Assembly: GCF_008014675.1 (NCBI RefSeq)
Contig: NZ_VOXD01000006.1
Location: 70,521-134,520 of the forward strand
DNA: 64,000 nucleotides
Reading direction: 5' to 3'
Source: Neolewinella aurantiaca
GTDB taxonomy: Bacteria > Bacteroidota > Bacteroidia > Chitinophagales > Saprospiraceae
Under the pieces are notes generated by a model. The model ran no database searches, was not told the DNA's origin, and was given only the letters and a program-made list of their open reading frames with translations. This document shows positions 26,426-33,211 of this stretch, piece after piece (positions within the stretch are counted from its first letter, which is position 1; each line of letters starts with the position of its first letter). Both the position numbers and the translations under genes were made by a program.

Positions 26426-27802
26426 ATGAACGATTTCTTCAACCTTCTTGGCGACTTTTTCCAGAACCGCCCTCTAACCAACGAAGAACAAATCCTGCTC
26501 GGCATCCTCGCCATTCTTATTCTCACCATTGGTGTGATTATCGGCTGGATCATCCAGGGCCTGACCACTCGCAGGTACAAAAAGGAATTGTTGCTGCTGC
26601 GGAAAGACCGCGACGAATTCGAAGTTCGTTACCGGTCTGCCGAAACCAAGCAAAAAGCACTCGCCAAAGAGCTGGAAGAAGTAAGTCGTGAAAAAGTAGA
26701 CGCCCTGGACCGTATTCAGGCGCTTCAGAACGACTGCAACAGCCGCGACGCCCAGATTGAACAATTGCGCAAAGACAACGAAGAACTCAGTGTCACCAAC
26801 CAAAGCTATGCGGGAACCATCGAATCGCTCAACGATCAGGTGATCGGGCTGAAAACCCAAAACGAGCAGCTTCTGGAGCGTGCCGACGCAGTAGTGCTGC
26901 CGATTGATGATCAGGGCGCGGCCGCAGGTGCCGGGAACGGACAAGAGAGCAACGAAAACCTGAATGCATACATCGCCAGCTCCGAAGCCCGCTTTCAGGA
27001 ACTGGAAGCCCGCCTTCAGGCCCTGACCGCAGAGAACAACGAGCTGACTTCCCGCGGAACCGTTGCACCCGCCAGCCCCTACGCAGGTCACCAACCGGTT
27101 GTCAACCCGGACCTGTCCGGTTCGACCGGCGAACCTCTCGTCATCCGTGCCGACACCACTCAACCGGGAGCCCGCACGGGCAATCAGGGCGGTGCCGAAG
27201 TCATCGTTCAGAACTCTCCCTCTATTCAGGTTCCCCCTATTTCTTCCGGGGATGCATCGCAGGCGGATGATCTGACGCTGATCGATAACATCGGACCATT
27301 TCTTCAGAGTAAACTCAACGAAGCCGACATCTACAGCTACGAGCAGATTGCCAGCTGGACGGAAGCAGACATCGTAACCTATACCAACCTCATCGGTTAC
27401 ATCCCGGGCATCATCCAGCGCGACGACTGGGTAGGCCAGGCCCGCGGACTGGCGATGAGCGAAGCCGCTAATAAGCCGGAAGAAGAGGTCGAAGAGATGG
27501 TCTTTGCCAGTAGTCCGGCCCCTGCCCCAACCGAATCTTCTTCCGAAGAAGCCGAGGATGACCTGAAAATCGTCGAGGGCATCGGCCCAAAAATCGAGTC
27601 TATCCTCAAGGCATCCGGCATCCGCACCCACGGCATGCTGGCCGATACCTCCATCGAGCGCCTCCGGGAGATCCTGGATGAAGCCGGCTCACGGTTCAAG
27701 TCTCACGACCCGAAGACCTGGCCCGTGCAGGCAGGACTGGCCGCCGACGGTAAAATGAAAGAGCTCAAAGCCTGGCAGGGAGAACTGAAAGGAGGCAAAT
27801 AG
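26426..27802 (+). CDS. Membrane-anchored coiled-coil protein with helix-hairpin-helix domains
   Basis: A 458-residue protein. One transmembrane helix (about residues 23-45) is followed by a long coiled coil (about 55-140), a low-complexity region with a short second coil, then two related helix-hairpin-helix segments: DLTLIDNIGPFLQSKLNEAD near 283 and DDLKIVEGIGPKIESILKAS near 378. The IxGIGPK pattern is typical of non-specific DNA- or RNA-binding HhH motifs. An Ala/Gly stretch near residue 167 (AAAGAG) is encoded by a copy of the 19-bp motif. A nucleoid-to-membrane tether is possible but is inference only. Confidence 0.7.
   Translation: MNDFFNLLGDFFQNRPLTNEEQILLGILAILILTIGVIIGWIIQGLTTRRYKKELLLLRKDRDEFEVRYRSAETKQKALAKELEEVSREKVDALDRIQALQNDCNSRDAQIEQLRKDNEELSVTNQSYAGTIESLNDQVIGLKTQNEQLLERADAVVLPIDDQGAAAGAGNGQESNENLNAYIASSEARFQELEARLQALTAENNELTSRGTVAPASPYAGHQPVVNPDLSGSTGEPLVIRADTTQPGARTGNQGGAEVIVQNSPSIQVPPISSGDASQADDLTLIDNIGPFLQSKLNEADIYSYEQIASWTEADIVTYTNLIGYIPGIIQRDDWVGQARGLAMSEAANKPEEEVEEMVFASSPAPAPTESSSEEAEDDLKIVEGIGPKIESILKASGIRTHGMLADTSIERLREILDEAGSRFKSHDPKTWPVQAGLAADGKMKELKAWQGELKGGK
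26914..26932 (+). repeat. 19-bp dispersed motif copy inside the HhH gene
   Basis: Reads GGGCGCGGCCGCAGGTGCC, one mismatch at the last base. Lies in the linker between coiled coils. Confidence 0.7.
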
Positions 27803-27846
27803 CCACCGCAGAACTTCCCGTTTTCAACGCTCTCTTCAACCATTTT

Positions 27847-27865
27847 TGCTCCTTGCGGCCGCGCC
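27847..27865 (-). repeat. Degenerate 19-bp motif copy
   Basis: Plus strand TGCTCCTTGCGGCCGCGCC, with one inserted T and two substitutions relative to consensus. Intergenic, downstream of the HhH gene. Confidence 0.4.
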
Positions 27866-27934
27866 GTATTATTTCCTGAAATCGTTTTGTGATAAAAACG
27901 TTAGAATTTGCCACGAACCGCCTACTTGCTGCAA

Positions 27935-27951
27935 TTGTCTTTCTGAGACAA
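27935..27951. promoter_or_regulatory. Crp/Fnr-like palindrome upstream of the regulator gene
   Basis: TTGTCT (27935-27940), 5 bp, AGACAA (27946-27951): a perfect inverted repeat of Crp/Fnr size and symmetry ending 16 bp before the ATG. Suggests autoregulation, likely repression given its position. Confidence 0.45.
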
Positions 27952-27967
27952 ATCAAACAGTACAGTC

Positions 27968-28651
27968 ATGGCCAATCAACAATTATGGTTCGTAGAAGAC
28001 ATTGATCTTCAAAACATCTTTTGCCCCAACTCTCCCGCAAGAAGAGGCTGCGAAAACGATACTCAGGTTTCCGTAGGACCTAACCAATACGTTTACCTGC
28101 CCGATGAGCCAGCCAAGAAAATATTTCTCGTAAATAAAGGGCGCATCAAAATTGGCACCTACGATGCTTACGGCAAAGAGGTAACCAAAGCGATACTCTC
28201 GCCCGGCGAAGTTTTCGGAGAACTCGCCCTGATATCAGACGGAGGCCGTCGTGACTTTGCCTACAGCCTCGAAGAATCGGAGCTCTATGTTCTCGACAAA
28301 AATGTTTTAAGCGAAATGCTCCGGGAAAAGGCCGAAGTACAACAATTTTTTATGCGCCTGATCGGTAACCGGACCCTGAAACTGGAACAGCGGCTCGAAA
28401 ACCTGATGTTCAAAACCAGCCGCAGCCGAATTACCGAATTTCTGCACCAACTCGCTGAGTCCCGTGGCCGGACCGTCGGCTACGAACGCGAAGTTCGCAA
28501 TATGCTGACCCACAAAGAAATTGCAGACCTTACCGGCACCAGCCGCCAAACCGTCAACGCCGTACTCAATGATCTGCGCCGGCAAAACATCCTTACGTTC
28601 AACCGTAAACGGATGCTGGTTCGTGACATGAGCCTCCTCGCCAGCGCCTGA
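27968..28651 (+). CDS. Crp/Fnr-family transcriptional regulator
   Basis: A 227-residue regulator. Residues about 35-130 form the cyclic-nucleotide-binding-type beta-roll (KGRIKIGTYDAYGKEV, then LSPGEVFGELAL), followed by the dimerisation helix and a winged HTH (LTHKEIADLTGTSRQTVNAVLNDL). Only two cysteines are visible near the N-terminus (Cys19, Cys28), so the four-cysteine Fe-S ligand set of E. coli FNR is incomplete. The effector is therefore unknown. A palindrome lies directly upstream. The convergent neighbour is nadB. Confidence 0.9.
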   Translation: MANQQLWFVEDIDLQNIFCPNSPARRGCENDTQVSVGPNQYVYLPDEPAKKIFLVNKGRIKIGTYDAYGKEVTKAILSPGEVFGELALISDGGRRDFAYSLEESELYVLDKNVLSEMLREKAEVQQFFMRLIGNRTLKLEQRLENLMFKTSRSRITEFLHQLAESRGRTVGYEREVRNMLTHKEIADLTGTSRQTVNAVLNDLRRQNILTFNRKRMLVRDMSLLASA

Positions 28652-28674
28652 TAACAACTAAAGAAAGGTCTCTT

Positions 28675-30276
28675 TTACAGTACGCTGTACTGCACAAAGT
28701 CCGACTTTTCCGGATAGTCTGTGGTGTAATGGAGTCCCCGGCTTTCGTGTCTCAGGTTTGCAGCCTTAGTAACCAGATAACCTATAGTGATCAGGTTACG
28801 CAGTTCACAGAGCTGGGTACTGACAAGAGTGTTTTTGTAAAGCTCCTCCGTTTCGTCTGAAAGTAACTCGAGGCGCTTACGGGCCCGCTCCAGGCGGACA
28901 TTGCTACGCACGATACCTACGTAGCTGGACATAACCTCTTTGAGTTCTTTGATGCTCTGGGTAATGAGGACCTGCTCTTTGGGCTTCGCCGTTGCGGTAC
29001 GGTTCCAGTGCGGAATATCCTCCCGAACCGATGCGGTATCCACATTGGCGGCAATTGAGTGCGCAATCCGGTGGCCGAAGACCAGCGCTTCGAGCAGGCT
29101 GTTGCTCGCCAGGCGGTTGGCACCGTGGAGGCCGGTACTGGTACACTCTCCGCAGGCATAAAGACGGCTGACCGACGACTTGCCGTACTCGTCTACCTTC
29201 ACGCCGCCACACATGTAGTGGCAGGCCGGCGTAACGGGAATGAGGTCTTTGGCCGGATCGATGCCGATGCTCATGCACTTTTCGTGGATGGTAGGGAAGT
29301 GCTTGATGAAATGCTCCTCGGAGATGTGAGTACAGTCGAGGCACATGTACTCCAGACCGGCGAGTTTCATTTCGTTATCGATGGCGCGGGCAACGATGTC
29401 GCGCGGCGCAAGGGAGCCCCGCGGATCGTAATCGTGCATGAACTCCGTGCCGTCGGGCCGTTTCAGGATCGCTCCTTCGCCGCGTACCGCTTCGCTGACC
29501 AGGAAGGCCTGCGGATCGAGCCCGGGGTTGTAGAGTGCCGTGGGGTGAAACTGAACGAACTCCATATTTTCGAGGTGGACCTTAGCGCGGTAGGCCATCG
29601 CGATGCCGTCTCCGGTGGCGATGACGGGGTTAGTCGTGCTGCGGTAGATTTGCCCGTTGCCACCGGCGGCGAGTACCGTATTGCGGGCCAGGATGCGGTC
29701 GATCTCGCCGGTTTTACGATTAAGCACGTAGCAACCATAGCACTCAATGTCGGGCGTAAGACGGGTAACGATGTACCCCACGTGGTGCTGAGTAAGGAGG
29801 TCCAGCGCAAAGAAATGCTCGTGCACCGTCAGGTTATCGAGGGTGGCAGCCTTGGCGCTCAGGGCGCGTTGAATTTCCCAGCCGGTGAGGTCTTTATAGT
29901 GTAGGATCCGGTTTTCGGAGTGGCCGCCTTCGCGGCCAAGGTCATACTTCTTGAACTGATCGGTATCAAAGCGCGTGCCCCATTCAATGATTTCCTCGAC
30001 GCGGGTTGGTCCTTCCTCTACGACGATGCGGACGATGTGTTCGTCGCACAGCCCTGCTCCGGCATCGAGGGTGTCGGCAATGTGTTTCTCGTAATTATCT
30101 GAACCGTGGTCCCATACGGCGGCTACTCCGCCCTGGGCGTAGCTGGTGTTGCTTTCCCGCTCGTTCACCTTGGTGAGGATGTCGATCTTGAGGTCGGGCC
30201 GAAGAATGGCCAGCTTGATGCCGGTGCTGAGCCCGGCAATTCCGGAGCCGATGATGAGTACGTCAGTTGTTAGCAT
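28675..30276 (-). CDS. nadB: L-aspartate oxidase
   Basis: Flavoenzyme that oxidises L-aspartate to iminoaspartate, the first step of de novo NAD synthesis. The 533-residue product has the FAD-binding IIGSGIAGLSTGIKLA at the N-terminus, the SYAQGGVAAVW segment, and CGECTSTGLHGANRLASNSL near the C-terminal third, all shared with NadB and the succinate dehydrogenase flavoprotein family. Length and the absence of an SDH operon favour NadB. nadA and nadC are not in the window. Confidence 0.95.
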   Translation of the reverse strand: MLTTDVLIIGSGIAGLSTGIKLAILRPDLKIDILTKVNERESNTSYAQGGVAAVWDHGSDNYEKHIADTLDAGAGLCDEHIVRIVVEEGPTRVEEIIEWGTRFDTDQFKKYDLGREGGHSENRILHYKDLTGWEIQRALSAKAATLDNLTVHEHFFALDLLTQHHVGYIVTRLTPDIECYGCYVLNRKTGEIDRILARNTVLAAGGNGQIYRSTTNPVIATGDGIAMAYRAKVHLENMEFVQFHPTALYNPGLDPQAFLVSEAVRGEGAILKRPDGTEFMHDYDPRGSLAPRDIVARAIDNEMKLAGLEYMCLDCTHISEEHFIKHFPTIHEKCMSIGIDPAKDLIPVTPACHYMCGGVKVDEYGKSSVSRLYACGECTSTGLHGANRLASNSLLEALVFGHRIAHSIAANVDTASVREDIPHWNRTATAKPKEQVLITQSIKELKEVMSSYVGIVRSNVRLERARKRLELLSDETEELYKNTLVSTQLCELRNLITIGYLVTKAANLRHESRGLHYTTDYPEKSDFVQYSVL

Positions 30277-30571
30277 GGTCGTTTGGGACTTACTTTGTTT
30301 ACGGGCTAAGATATGTCCTTTTAATTGTTTACCGGGGCAGGAGGTTCATTTGGGTGAATCAATGGCCCTCTGCAATTTCAGGGAACTCGGGCCCCAGATA
30401 ACTTCAGTCCCCTTGATCGCTGCTTACATTTCAGGCGCGTGCTGGATTATTCAGGACCTGTGTTTTAGTGCCCTTTTGTCCGGGGGATAACGGAATGATT
30501 ATTCGTAACTAAGTTGATTTCACATTCAAGAAACCGAAGATAACAGCCCGTCTTGCATGCCTGCCGGCGGC

Positions 30572-30595
30572 TTACTTTGGAAGCATCCAAAGTAA
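30572..30595. repeat. Inverted repeat TTACTTTGG-N6-CCAAAGTAA
   Basis: Perfect 9-bp arms in the gene-poor region. No T-tract follows, so it is not a clear terminator. Confidence 0.55.
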
Positions 30596-30933
30596 CAAAA
30601 ATGCCTGGCTGTACCACCGGCTGATCGTTAAAATTGGCATCCCGCACCTAAAATGGAAAAACTCGCGCTTTCACTTTCTCCATTACTTTAAAGCGGATTG
30701 GTTCTTCGAAATCAGTGGTGCTGCGTCCGGGGCTTTAGGAGCGCTCAGACAGTTTCCATTTTTTAACGGTACTGGACACCAATTCTAACGGCCGGTGCTA
30801 AGGCCGATAACCGGAAACCGGGGCTTTCCGTTCTACTTACAACCCTTAACCTTTTGGGCAAAGCTCAGCCTCCTCAGGAGCTCAAACCCAGGGTGTGTAG
30901 TTTGCTGATAAAACAGACCAACGATCTCAACAC

Positions 30934-30950
30934 AAAACGCGTAGCGTTTT
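30934..30950. repeat. AAAACGC hairpin, inverted copy of 16944-16960
   Basis: AAAACGCGTAGCGTTTT is the exact reverse complement of the 17-mer at 16944-16960. Both sit beside GC-rich CCCTCTCC/CTCCCTTCTCC blocks. Confidence 0.6.
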
Positions 30951-31093
30951 AACTAGCTCCCTTCTCCTTCGGACCTCGCAAGGAACGCGAAGCAGTTCCT
31001 GTAAAAGCCGCGCAGCGAGCACGAAGTACTGCGCAGCAAAAAGGGCTGGGGATGAGGTTACGAGCAGCAGCAAGCAAAACTGCTCAGGTATCA

Positions 31094-31234
31094 TCATAAC
31101 TGCACATCTACAGACGGAGCACCAACTCTAACATAATAATCAATACTGAAGTCAAAGCCGAAGTTGTTGCCGGGTAGCACTGCTGCACCGGGGGAAGAGT
31201 TCCCCGGGTAATTTGGCTTTCCACTTTTCTTCAT
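31094..31234 (-). CDS. Possible 46-residue peptide (uncertain)
   Basis: An ATG at 31234 opens a 46-codon frame starting MKKSGKPNYPGNSS and ending GAPSVDVQL. The product is Gly/Pro/Asn-rich in its first half and shows no signal peptide. The frame can extend upstream to a TTG at 31288. I do not recognise it. It lies in a repeat-rich region upstream of the tRNA-Val promoter, on the opposite strand, so it may be chance. Confidence 0.2.
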   Translation of the reverse strand: MKKSGKPNYPGNSSPGAAVLPGNNFGFDFSIDYYVRVGAPSVDVQL

Positions 31235-31267
31235 TTGAAATAAATTTAGAAAATTTCTCTCCAGAGC

Positions 31268-31299
31268 TTGCACATATGAAAGATCCAATGCTATCTTTG
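31268..31299 (+). promoter_or_regulatory. Promoter of tRNA-Val
   Basis: TTG at 31268-31270 and perfect -7 element TATCTTTG at 31292-31299, spacing 21 bp, 15 bp before the tRNA. A textbook Bacteroidota housekeeping promoter. Confidence 0.7.
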
Positions 31300-31314
31300 C
31301 GGTCCCTTAAAGAA

Positions 31315-31389
31315 GGGCGGTTAGCTCAGTTGGTTTAGAGCACCTCGTTTACACCGAGGGGGTCGGGGGTTCGAGCCCCTCACTGCCCA
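31315..31389 (+). tRNA. tRNA-Val (anticodon TAC)
   Basis: A 75-nt cloverleaf: acceptor GGGCGGT/ACTGCCC, D arm GCTC...GAGC, anticodon arm CCTCG-TTTACAC-CGAGG with TAC at the wobble triplet, and T arm CGGGG-TTCGAGC-CCCTC with one G-T/G-C variation. CCA is not encoded. It has its own promoter and terminator. Confidence 0.95.
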
Positions 31390-31400
31390 CTTCAAATTAA

Positions 31401-31435
31401 AGCCACTTCCTGTTTTTCAGGAGGTGGCTTTTTTT
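31401..31435 (+). terminator. Rho-independent terminator of tRNA-Val
   Basis: AGCCACTTCCTG (31401-31412) pairs with CAGGAGGTGGCT (31418-31429), followed by a run of T residues to 31435. Confidence 0.85.
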
Positions 31436-31452
31436 GTTTGGGTACACCACCC

Positions 31453-31471
31453 CGCACCTGCGTCTGCGCCC
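31453..31471 (-). repeat. 19-bp dispersed motif copy
   Basis: Plus strand CGCACCTGCGTCTGCGCCC, one mismatch; triplet AGA. Intergenic, between the tRNA-Val terminator and the SDR gene. Confidence 0.75.
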
Positions 31472-31564
31472 CTAAACAGCCTACTTTAAACCCTACCCCC
31501 CCTAATAAGTGTTACCCATACGCAGCTACCAAGCAAAGGCCCTAAAGCCTGTGCCCGTCAGCCT

Positions 31565-32437
31565 ATGGAAGACAAAACCATTCTCATTACCGGAGCCAAC
31601 GACGGCATCGGCCGTGCAACGGCCGAGCGGCTGGCAGAATACGGCGCCCACCTGGTGCTCGCCTGCCGCGATGAGGTGAAGGCCCAGCACACCGCCCAGG
31701 CAATCACGAAGAAGACCGGCAACCATCGCATCGATACCCTTCCGCTGGACCTTTCCGACTTTTCCTCCATCCGTGCTGCGGCCGACGAATTCCTGGCCGA
31801 GCACCCTAAACTGGATGTCCTCATCAACAACGCGGGTGTTTACACCGATAAGCTGGAGCTGACGAAAGAGGGCTACGAACTGCAATTCGGCGTCAATTAC
31901 CTGGGTCATTTCCTACTCACGATGGCACTGATGCCCGCCATCAGGTGCTGCCGCCACTGCAGCCGGGTCATCAACGTCAGCAGCGCTCAGCACGTAAAGG
32001 GCGGGCTCGACTTCGGTAGCCTTCGGGGCGAAAAAGGCAGCAAAGACTACAACGGCTCGAAAGCTTACGCCCAGAGTAAGCTGGCCAATGTACTGTTCAC
32101 CATGGAGCTCGACCGCCGCTTCGGGGAAGAACTCACCACCAACTGCCTCCATCCCGGCGTAGTGGGTACCCGCCTGGCCAATAAAAAGGCCGGTACGCTG
32201 ACGAGAACGGTATGGTCGATGTACAAGCCCTTTGCGACGCCCCCGCACGAGGGCGCAGACACTTCCGTTTACCTGGCTCAAAGCCCGGAGGTACAGGATG
32301 TTTCCGGGAGGTACTTCGACGAAAACCAGTGCTTGCGCAAGCCCTCCAGCATCGCCCGCAACGAGCACCTAGCGCGCAGGCTGTGGGAGTTTTCGGAGAA
32401 GGCCGTTTCGGATTACCTGCCCCGTGAGCAGTATTAG
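31565..32437 (+). CDS. Short-chain dehydrogenase/reductase, retinol-dehydrogenase-like
   Basis: A 290-residue cytoplasmic NAD(P)-dependent oxidoreductase. The Rossmann motif TGANDGIGRATAERLA (residues 9-24), the structural NNAG, the catalytic serine in INVSSAQH and the YAQSK active-site motif are all present. The overall pattern (LACRDEVKAQHTAQAI, then LHPGVVGTRL) resembles the WW-domain oxidoreductase/retinol dehydrogenase branch. Bacterial substrates of this branch are generally unknown. It is monocistronic. Confidence 0.9.
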   Translation: MEDKTILITGANDGIGRATAERLAEYGAHLVLACRDEVKAQHTAQAITKKTGNHRIDTLPLDLSDFSSIRAAADEFLAEHPKLDVLINNAGVYTDKLELTKEGYELQFGVNYLGHFLLTMALMPAIRCCRHCSRVINVSSAQHVKGGLDFGSLRGEKGSKDYNGSKAYAQSKLANVLFTMELDRRFGEELTTNCLHPGVVGTRLANKKAGTLTRTVWSMYKPFATPPHEGADTSVYLAQSPEVQDVSGRYFDENQCLRKPSSIARNEHLARRLWEFSEKAVSDYLPREQY

Positions 32438-32730
32438 TCAACACCAGAAACATTTTCCCTGCAGTCATTAACGATCTTTTTTTGCTACTGCAACTTTTCC
32501 GGTCATCCGGAGCATTATCCCTTCGCAAAGCAAATCAACCATGCGAAATTCAATCAAAAATAAACGTTTCGACGGGCGAGATATTCGCCCGGACAGCAAT
32601 TGCTAACGCCCCGGAAACCGTGGGCGCATAATGCTTCCGGGTTTTCCACACGCTCCGTCGTTTCCCTTTGTCTGCTTCATATTTCGAGCAAACCGATAGC
32701 GCGGCAACTCCTCTCATTTCTCTTCAATTT

Positions 32731-32803
32731 TGGTGCGTAGCTCAGTTGGCAGAGTAGCGGTCTCTTAAACCGTGGGTCGTGGGTTCGAGCCCCACCGCAC
32801 CAA
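32731..32803 (+). tRNA. tRNA-Lys (anticodon CTT)
   Basis: A 73-nt cloverleaf: acceptor TGGTGCG/CGCACCA, D arm GCTC...GAGT, anticodon arm GCGGT-CTCTTAA-ACCGT with CTT after T33, T arm GTGGG-TTCGAGC-CCCAC, discriminator A. CCA is not encoded. First of a three-tRNA cluster. Confidence 0.93.
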
Positions 32804-32855
32804 CGATTTCCGGGTTTTGACTTCCGGCATACTGCCGGAGATCAGTGTACCATCA

Positions 32856-32927
32856 GGTGATGTGGCGCAACGGAAGCGCAGCGGGTTGTCTACCCGAAGG
32901 TTGCGGGTTCGAACCCCGTCTTCACCG
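32856..32927 (+). tRNA. Atypical tRNA, anticodon most likely GTC (Asp)
   Basis: 72 nt with acceptor GGTGATG/CTTCACC (a T-T mismatch at pair 6), D arm GCGC...GCGC, anticodon arm GCGGG-TTGTCTA-CCCGA (G-A at the first pair) and T arm GCGGG-TTCGAAC-CCCGT. The loop puts GTC after T33, but position 37 is T, where a purine is nearly universal. The variable loop AGGTT is the same as in the following tRNA-Asn. It may be a real but unusual Asp tRNA or a degenerate copy. Confidence 0.6.
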
Positions 32928-33042
32928 CAATTTCCCCTCAGGGGCCGAGAAGGCCGTGCGCTAAACCGTACGTATGTCTCTCGCCCCAAAGGCGCGTTTG
33001 GGGTTTCCCCCGATTCCGGCCCGAACGCCAGGTGCGCCAACA

Positions 33043-33114
33043 GGTCTTTTAGCTCAACGGTAGAGCATCTCTTTGTTAAAGAGCAGGTTGCTGGTTCGAA
33101 TCCGGCAGGGACCG
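33043..33114 (+). tRNA. tRNA-Asn (anticodon GTT)
   Basis: A 72-nt cloverleaf: acceptor GGTCTTT/AGGGACC, D arm GCTC...GAGC, anticodon arm TCTCT-TTGTTAA-AGAGC with GTT, T arm GCTGG-TTCGAAT-CCGGC, discriminator G, and CA of a possible partial CCA next. Last of the cluster; a hairpin follows at 33128-33144. Confidence 0.95.
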
Positions 33115-33127
33115 CATTTTCTGTTCA

Positions 33128-33144
33128 GCAGCCCTTTGGGCTGC
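33128..33144 (+). terminator. Hairpin after the tRNA cluster
   Basis: Perfect 7-bp stem GCAGCCC-TTT-GGGCTGC, 14 bp after tRNA-Asn. No T-tract, so termination is tentative. Confidence 0.4.
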
Positions 33145-33191
33145 GGTACTCTGAGTTTCAGCGCGGAGGAGAAGGGCGCTCCAACCTCCAT

Positions 33192-33210
33192 TGCACCTGC
33201 GGCCGCGCCC
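33192..33210 (-). repeat. 19-bp dispersed motif copy (perfect)
   Basis: Plus strand TGCACCTGCGGCCGCGCCC, identical to the copy at 13851. Ends one base before the DUF5686 stop codon. Confidence 0.8.
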
Positions 33211-33211
33211 C

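Larger units (their letters stand above)
30277..31314. other. Gene-poor, repeat-rich kilobase upstream of tRNA-Val
   Basis: No convincing protein gene over about 1 kb. It holds an inverted repeat TTACTTTGG (30572-30580)/CCAAAGTAA (30587-30595), an AAAACGC-GTA-GCGTTTT hairpin (30934-30950), and a block at about 30957-31060 that starts CTCCCTTCTCC and ends AGGGCTGGGGATGAGG. Between those ends are two more small inverted repeats (GGAAC/GTTCC and GCGCAG/CTGCGC). It looks like an accumulation of decayed dispersed elements. Confidence 0.55.
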
